A stretch of 64,000 nucleotides of DNA, from contig JAAVTG010000222.1 of the NCBI GenBank assembly GCA_011947345.1, forward strand, positions 62,001 through 126,000, in the 5' to 3' direction. Below, piece by piece: positions 57,400 to 64,000 of this stretch. Every line of letters starts with the position of its first letter. Within the stretch, counting starts at the first letter, position 1. The notes below the pieces were generated by a model. That model was not told where the DNA came from, did no database searches, and saw only the letters and a program-made list of their open reading frames with translations. The DNA comes from Phytophthora quininea. Its lineage: Eukaryota; Oomycota; Peronosporomycetes; Peronosporales; Peronosporaceae. Made by a program: the position numbers and the translations under genes.

Positions 57400-59071
57400 C
57401 TACTTCTTGAAGAACCGATTGAGCGCTGTGGGCGCGCTCTCAGCTTTGTCGTTCCACTCGCGCTGCTGTTCCTGCCGCTCCTGTCGTTTTTGCTTGTTCG
57501 CCTGTTGGTCGCGGAACTGCTGCTTCTGTGCGTCTATCACATTCTGTTGCTTCTTGCGCAGTCGTCTGGACGGGCGATTGCGGCCACGCATCTTCTTCTT
57601 GGGCTTTTTGGCACTTCCGTCGCCGTTGGCACGCTCCATCTGGAAGATCTTCTTCTGCTGCTCCTCGACAGGGTCCCTGTCGACCCGACCGATGGCGTTC
57701 GGGTCCAACGTGATCATCTCTGGGCGCAGCTTCTCCAGCAGCGAGTGCACCTCCGCCTCACTACGTTGCTTAGAGTTCTGGTACGGGTTGGCCTCGTACG
57801 TGTCGAAGTTGGGCTCCCGGAGCCAGGAATCACTACCGAGTTGAATCCAGTGGCATGACCGACGCCAAGCACATCCTCGAACGGACGGAAGACTAGCGAG
57901 CTCACCTGCGAGCCAGGGATCTGGTGCGTCATGTACGGCTGAATCGGCAAGCTCGTGGTGAAGGTGTTCTTGAGCACGTGCACGTTGGGGCCGAAGCCCA
58001 CCGCCACAAGCCCACGCTGACTCACGCTAATCGTGTTGGCCGCCGCCGTCAGGTAGTAATTGTTGAGCTCTTTGTACATGCGAAGATCGAACACCTTGAC
58101 CTTTCTGTCTGCGCCAGCGGTGACGAGATACTTTCCGCTATTGTCGATACCTATGGAGCGGACAGGTCCCTGGTGGCACTGCATCTTGACGACCGCGTCG
58201 CTCATATTCGGTGTCCATAGCGTTACGATACCGTTGGCGTGGCCGAGGTTCACTACGGCGTTCCACGGGTTTAGCGCCATTGTATCGCACAGTCCATGCT
58301 TGGTGCGGTGCGTCGACACTTGCTTTCCGTTGGTGACATCATGGTACGTCAGTAGTCCGTTGCCGCTCACAACCGAGAGCAAAAAGTGATAAGGCAGGAA
58401 CTCCATCCTGCGCGGCTGCGGAATGGTCCGAATGCAGTGCGCCTCCGCGCCGGTGTTGTCGTAAATGTACACGTGCTTCTTCTGCGCCGTCGCGAACAGC
58501 GAGTCGTTGTGCAAGAAGCTGACATCGCGCACCAAGTCGTTGGCCTGGAACTCGCACGTGAGCTTCATGCGCAGCGTGTCCATCAGCGCCAAGTGGCCCT
58601 TCTGGCTGCCGAGCAGCATGTTTCGACCGTTGCGCGTGTACCGCACGCGGTAGGCACCGTAGTCCGGCAGGTCCAGCGAGAAGATCTTGCGCGCCGTGTT
58701 GAGGTCCACGTTGTCCGCCAACTGCTTCTGCGAGAACTTGTACGTCCTCTCGAGTCCTTCGGCCTCCAGGAACCCGGCCTGGTCGGGCAGCAAGATCTCG
58801 GCCTTGGCGGCGGACTCAGCCGCCAGCTTCTGTTTCTCATCGGCGCGCAGCAGCGAGCCCTTGAGCTTCTTATCGCGGATGCGCTCGAGCTGGCGCTGCG
58901 AGATGCCGACGCCGCGCGTGTACTTGGCCACGTTCTTGACCTCCGGCGGCGCCTCGTCCTCGTCCTTGTCCTTCCTTTAGCTGGCCGCCCAAGCGGGTCG
59001 GCGCCTCGCACGATGCGCTCCACGTCCTCGACCTCCGAGTCGCTGTCCTGGTAGCTCTCGACGTCCGACAT
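57400..59071 (-). CDS. U3 snoRNP/SSU processome WD40 protein Utp7/WDR46
   Basis: Start ATG 59071 ([20 protein letters not shown]). A basic N-terminus, then [20 protein letters not shown] and [20 protein letters not shown], typical of Utp7. WD repeats follow: [72 protein letters not shown], [40 protein letters not shown] and [20 protein letters not shown]. The C-terminal BING4 region has [37 protein letters not shown] and a basic tail, stop at 57400. It acts in nucleolar 18S rRNA processing. Frame breaks at TTT 58976-58978 and CCC 57816-57818 (plus-strand letters). Confidence 0.92.
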
Positions 59072-59553
59072 GGCCACGGCAACTAGTGTATCAAATGGCA
59101 ATCGAGAATGGCTGGCGCGTACGACGGACAGATGGTACCGTGCAGTACCACAATAAAAGCGCGCAAAAGATGCGCTTATCATTTCGATGCAATTGGTGTG
59201 GTGTACACCATCAGCTCCGGCTATGGCATATGAAGTCAGTCGAAACATCCGGCGTGGTTGTGTCCAGAGTTATCTGTCCCTGATATACACTTTTGCTTCA
59301 GAATACAGTGTAGATTGCCGAACGGGGCACTATTGGACGGACATATCGCTCCCTTATCCCTTCCCGCCACTCGCGACCGTCGTGCCATCGGGTCCCATAA
59401 TAGACTTGTGACGGCGGCGTGCACTTGTACAGCGGGCGGCGTCTTCCATGCGGGTGAGTGCAGCGTCCTCCGCCGTTTCTCCTTCCCCATGCTCTTCCTG
59501 ACCCTCTCGTTCCACCTCTACAGCGCCGACTACTGCGAGGCGGCGGGAGGCAC

Positions 59554-62500
59554 ATGTACGCGGCGGCGCTGCTGCTGCTGCTCGCCTCCGCGTCGACTTT
59601 GCCGGCTCGATCCGCAGAAGGTAATATGCCTGGCTTAGCCATCCCTAGAACGTCTGGTTGACCCCATTCGTATCGCCTACAGAAGTCGATGTGGCCAAAT
59701 TTGTGGCCGACCCGGTGCCGGCCGTTGCGGCACTCGAACGCCATGTGATCGAGCTGGAAATGGAGCGCATGACCAAGATCGCCAGGGGGACGTTGGTGCA
59801 GACGGACGCTCGGCGATCGTAGACGACAAGAGCCCGGACTTTTTACTGCACTTGGCGGACACGGCACGATCGGAATGCTCTTCTTCTAGCAGTGGCAGCG
59901 GGGTCATGGAGGGCACGGTGGTCTTCCCAGCTTCAGCGGACTGCAGCGGGTCTTCCAGTGTCAGTAGTGCGGGATCAGGTTCAGGTTCAGAGACAGAAAC
60001 TGCAGGCGAGGCAGACTTCATCCTGCCGATCGGAATCACGGTGGATGCTAGCGGCCTGGACATTGAGTTAGGCTCGGCGGGGATCGACATCTCCGCAGGC
60101 TCGGCGGGGTTTCAATCGGATCGGCAGGTATCGACGTCTCGGCAGGATCTGCTGGTGTTTCCGTGGGATCGAAAGGTGCTGAGGTATCGGTTGGGTCACC
60201 GGAGTCGTACGTCTCGTCACAGGGGCTAGATGTCTCCGTGGGGTCTACTGACACAGGAGTTTCCGTTGGATCGAGTGGGGTTGATGTATCGGTGGGGTCG
60301 ACATTGGGTTTGACGGGCTCGGACGGCTTGGAATTCACGGTCGGATCGCACCACTACGAGGTGACGGCCTCCTCTGGCGGTGTAGATGTGTCTGTTGGCT
60401 CCCACGAAATGGGTGTGGTCGTTGGATCCGATGGCGTTCATGTTAATGACGGGTCTTCCGATGTGCACGTGCCTGTTGGCTCTCGTATTCACTTTGGCGA
60501 CAGCTCATGTGATGTAGATGTGGGAATTGGCACGGATGGGATTCACGTTTCGCACAGCTCTTCAGATACTGACGTGTATGTGGGATCAGGGAGTGCTCAC
60601 GTGACGAGGAGCCCTGACGTTGTGAACGCCACTGTAGACAGTACCGCTACTCCTGCGGCGACTCCTTCGGCCACAGAGGAATCTGCACAAGTTGCGGGCG
60701 AAGCGGATCCTACTACAGGCTCCAGTGAGACTAATGTCGTAGTTGGTTCTCCAGATGCGAGTGATGCTAAATCGGCGTCTTCAGAGGATCGATCGATCGA
60801 AAGCGCTCAAGTAACTACCATACCCACTGCAGCAACTAATTTGACGACCTCCGCGGAGGAGGAGGCGGTGTCAACGGTAGCATCGTCGGCTGCAGATCCA
60901 ACTCAGGCAGATGGATCGGACAAGAATTCCACTGACGAGGTGGTCAAGGTGTTCTCACTAACAGCAAGCAACAGCTCTTCTGTATCCAGCGAATCGGAAT
61001 CCGACACTGGCAGTCAATGGTGGAGCGGCAGCACGTATTACGAACCGTACACATCTACATACTGCAGATGCAAAGCGACGGAGTGCCAGAACGAGTACCC
61101 TGGGGAGGCTGACGTCAACACGTGCGAAAACAAACTGTCCGACGGCACTTGCCCAACGGGGTACAAGACGTGCGTGTCGACGGATTCCTACAAGGTTTCA
61201 ACATCAACCGTGACCCCGAGCAGTGTTTCGGAGACGTCTTTCACGCTTTTAGCTGGCGATATCATCGGAGCGTTCTACAACCTCGGGGAGGAAGATCCGT
61301 TCATGCGGAACAGCAAGTGGTGGATCACAATTTCGCTCCCAGCAGGATGGAGATTTGTTGCTTGGGAAAACACAGTCGTCGATGTGACCTTGCGGGACGA
61401 TGATGGGACCACCGCGTACGCCGAACGTGTTCACAGTTGCGAAGACGTGACAAACGGCAAAAACTGCGACACTGAGAACAGCAACCGCTACGGTTTCGTC
61501 AATGTGATGAATCTACTCGAAGGTCGTGAAGATTTGATGACCTCCAGCACGAGAGGTCCTATGTCGTTCGTTCTTTCCAAGAGTATTGTCACTGGAAGCA
61601 GCTCATCGGGTAGCTCTGTTGGAGTCAGTGTATCGCTATCCTACGAAACTTCGTCTGGCATGCTGAAATCTGCGGCCACTTCCAGGCGTATGCGAGAGCT
61701 TCTCGTGGCTGCCGATGGTTCAGCTACATTATCGGGAAATTCGTCTGACGATTTGAGCGCGTTAACACTCGCTACTATGGACTTGCCAGCGATTCAGCAG
61801 GGCCGTCTAGATGCGTCGCTAGTCTGGATGGAGGAAGACTCGGAGGTTTTCGTGTTGTCCTTCTCGACATCGACCATTGTGGGCCCCAACTCAGACAACC
61901 CGAAGGTTTGTGTCGACTTGCGTTCGTCCTACTGCGCGAGCAAAGGACGCATGCCTACAGCCACCGTCGCGTTCGGGAACTCGTACGCGTCGTACGTGCA
62001 AGGTGGGAACCCGTTCCTTAACTTGTACGCCGACCCCGGTGAAACCAACCTGAACATTGAAAGCGACAACTCGAGCTACTTTTGCATTACGGACCTACTC
62101 CTTCAGGAGTGAAAACGAACAACTCATGGGAGATCAGGACGACGTTCACCTTCCAGATTCAAGTTACTGGTGTATCCTGGAGTGGGGACGAGCAAGCGGA
62201 AGACGATTACACGAGCGGCTTCCGTTTACCGGTTCTCAGTGAAGTTATCTTGATGGACGACAACGACGTTATGGGGACGGACTGCGCACAGACATTGGTG
62301 CATGGGAAGACCTACTCCAAGTACACATTGAGTGTGTACGCTGTCATGTCTATCACTTTTTCGCTGTGGCTCTCGCCGGCGCCGTTCTCGTCACGCGGAT
62401 GAACGGCATTTCGTTTTCGAGACCAACGTTCTACAATGACATGACGTCGATCTCAGTGATGATGGTTTTTGTTCTGTGCATTGTTGGCAACGCGATTTGG

Positions 62501-64000
62501 ATTAGCGTGTCATCACAGGCGTCATCTGCAGGTGGAACAGATATCTATTACTTGCTGTACGCAATATCTGTCTGTTTCACGTGGACGATGATGACATCCG
62601 TGTGCTTCCACTGGGGTACCGTTTTGTTCCACGATATCAGCCAGTCATGGCGTCTGTTCGTGTTCCTCTTCTACGTGTTCATTAACGTGGCGTTCTACGC
62701 TGTACAGCTCTTCGGTGTTGTCAGCATGACTGATTTGTACAAGTGCGCGTATGACGATTATCTGAAGAACCCGTTCTACACGATGCGGTTATGCTCCGAC
62801 GACTATTGCCCAGATCTTCAGCCGGCTCAATGGAAATATGCCGTCAACGATGTGTGCAAAGACGTCAGCTACTCGGACTGGTTTTTCCCGCTCCAGCAAA
62901 GCGCCGAACTTCTGATCTTCCTGACGTCTGTGGTGTTGCTCATCCTCGGCACGTTCGTCATCCAGCGCGGTGTTCGACTCATTGACCAGTCCGGCGACAT
63001 CTTTGATGACCATGTAGTAAAAGTGATGAAGAAGTCTCTGATCACGTACCTGGCCGTGATCTTGGCGATCGCTCTGGTGCTTGGAACTTCGTGCATCATG
63101 AACTCTGTCTTGCACTGGAAGAATTGGACCGTCAACGCCGTCGTCTGGTACATTTTCTGTGTTTGGCTTCCAACTCTCGTGCCCCCAATCGGGTTCTTAT
63201 TGCTGCAGTGGAATCCTCGGCTGCACGGAATGAACTGGAACCCGTCGATGCATGTGAAAGACCCGCAGTTGCTGCACCGCACCATGTCAAGCATCTCGGA
63301 CAAGGTCGAGAGTGGGAAATTCGATATCTCAAACAATGGCGCAGGCCTGAGCGATGGCTGGGCAGGCATTTTGCGGTTTCCTGACACGGAATACAACCCC
63401 ATCGGCCAAGACAGCGTGGATGGCACACAGAATGTACTAGCACTCGCAGTACAGCTTATTTCCCCGGTGCCGCTAACACACGCTTGCTTCGTCGAGTTGT
63501 ACATCGCTGAGAATACTTCGCCACCGGATGCTGGCGAGAACGACGTGACTGGCGAAGATTACTACGAGGATCTCCCGATACTTAGCTACCGTCGTTCCTC
63601 GATCAGCACGTTCATTGAAAGCGGCCTTCACCAGGAAGGGATTCTTAGTCGGCGCAGTCACTCCCAGTCGCTATTGGGTACTCCGGCGTTACCGACCCCG
63701 GTTCCTGTCTCGAACCCGGGGTGAAGTGGTCGCGTGTCGGCTTTACGGAAACTGTGCTGCCCACGTTGGTGACCGGTAACTCTGAGAACGGTGCTGCTGC
63801 TGTGACGCAGATCGCTACTTTCCTGTCAGTGCTTCAGATTCCAGTAATGCCAGCCAACCCACTCCTGCGCTTCGTTGTGTACGAAATTCCAGAGAAAACG
63901 TCGTCGCCATCATCTGACGGAGACTTGCGCGCTTCTCGCCAGTTGATGCGTGCTTCTTCCAGACAACTCGACGAGCGTGCTAGAAACGCCCGTGTGTCTG
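59554..64000 (+). CDS. Secreted-repeat multipass membrane protein, partial at right edge
   Basis: Exon 1 encodes a signal peptide (MYAAALLLLLASASTLPARS). The intron (GTAATA at 59623 to about 59681) leads to VDVAKFVADPVPAVAALERH. Then a Ser/Gly/Asp-rich repeat tract with consensus GVDVSVGS (about 60025-60640), a Thr/Ser linker, and a Cys-rich module (YCRCKATECQNEYPGEADVN, CENKLSDGTCPTGYKTC). A beta-rich domain follows, then about seven membrane helices from 62340 to 63200 (ISVMMVFVLCIVGNAIWISV, LFVFLFYVFINVAFYAVQLF, LIFLTSVVLLILGTFVIQRG, LITYLAVILAIALVLGTSCI). A C2-like tail (LALAVQLISPVPLTHACFVE) continues past base 64000. Breaks at GGGGG 59785-59789, GGGG 60106-60109, TTTT 62080-62083, TTTTT 62357-62361 and GGGG 63718-63721. 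It looks like a receptor-like or wall-contacting protein; the family is unknown to me. Confidence 0.7.
60025..60640 (+). repeat. Imperfect GVDVSVGS-type protein repeat tract
   Basis: About twenty short units of 8-12 residues alternate hydrophobic and polar positions, for example SAGIDISAGS, SKGAEVSVGS, SSGVDVSVGS and HEMGVVVGS. The pattern suggests a beta-solenoid stalk on the outside of the cell. Units decay toward the C-terminal side. Confidence 0.7.

Noticed and set aside
59554..60640. Secreted RxLR-type effector
   Set aside because: There is a signal peptide, but no RxLR or dEER motif follows and the frame continues into membrane helices.

Overview
The window looks like nuclear DNA of an oomycete, most like Phytophthora or another peronosporalean. 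The support is short introns of about 50-70 bp with GTRNGT donors, GC-rich third codon positions in host genes, an Inr-like TCATTCC start element before a gene, and a mobile-element set typical of oomycetes: PIF/Harbinger, pogo, Tc1-mariner, a Crypton tyrosine-recombinase element and Ty1/copia. The species cannot be named from sequence alone. All functional calls rest on motif recognition, not on searches.

Layout. 1-10.7 kb is a gene island: the N-terminal part of an Arf-GEF (-) entering the Sec7 domain at the left edge, a zuotin-type J-protein (+), a zinc-finger/TPR/WD40 protein (+), and an intact intron-bearing gene derived from a CENP-B/pogo-type transposase (-). 10.7-38 kb is a transposon-filled desert: a pogo relic; two Harbinger elements abutting through one shared TTA target site; a 4.7 kb element with TTAA target duplications; a copia pol remnant; a pogo transposase split by a third Harbinger element; two Tc1-mariner relics flanking an intact ORF of unknown function; and a Crypton. 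38.3-64 kb is a dense gene island: a possible Ada3-like adaptor, an R3H-SUZ RNA-binding protein, an acidic coiled protein, a solo pogo element with clean TIRs, a protein with TPFGxGxV-type repeats, a TTLL9-like tubulin ligase, a NudC-domain protein, alanine aminotransferase, an FHA-RING ubiquitin ligase, cullin-1, the SSU processome protein Utp7/WDR46, and a large secreted-then-membrane protein running off the right edge.

Several host genes fall in shared processes: ubiquitin ligation (FHA-RING, cullin-1), translation and ribosome assembly (zuotin, Utp7) and tubulin modification (TTLL9). I see no evidence that neighbours are co-regulated.

The most striking global signal is technical or mutational. 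Almost every conserved host gene is broken by single-base losses, nearly all in short homopolymer runs, and reading continues perfectly in the next frame. About 20 such sites are visible. This points to homopolymer under-calling in the assembly rather than pseudogenes, so the host genes are annotated as genes spanning these breaks.
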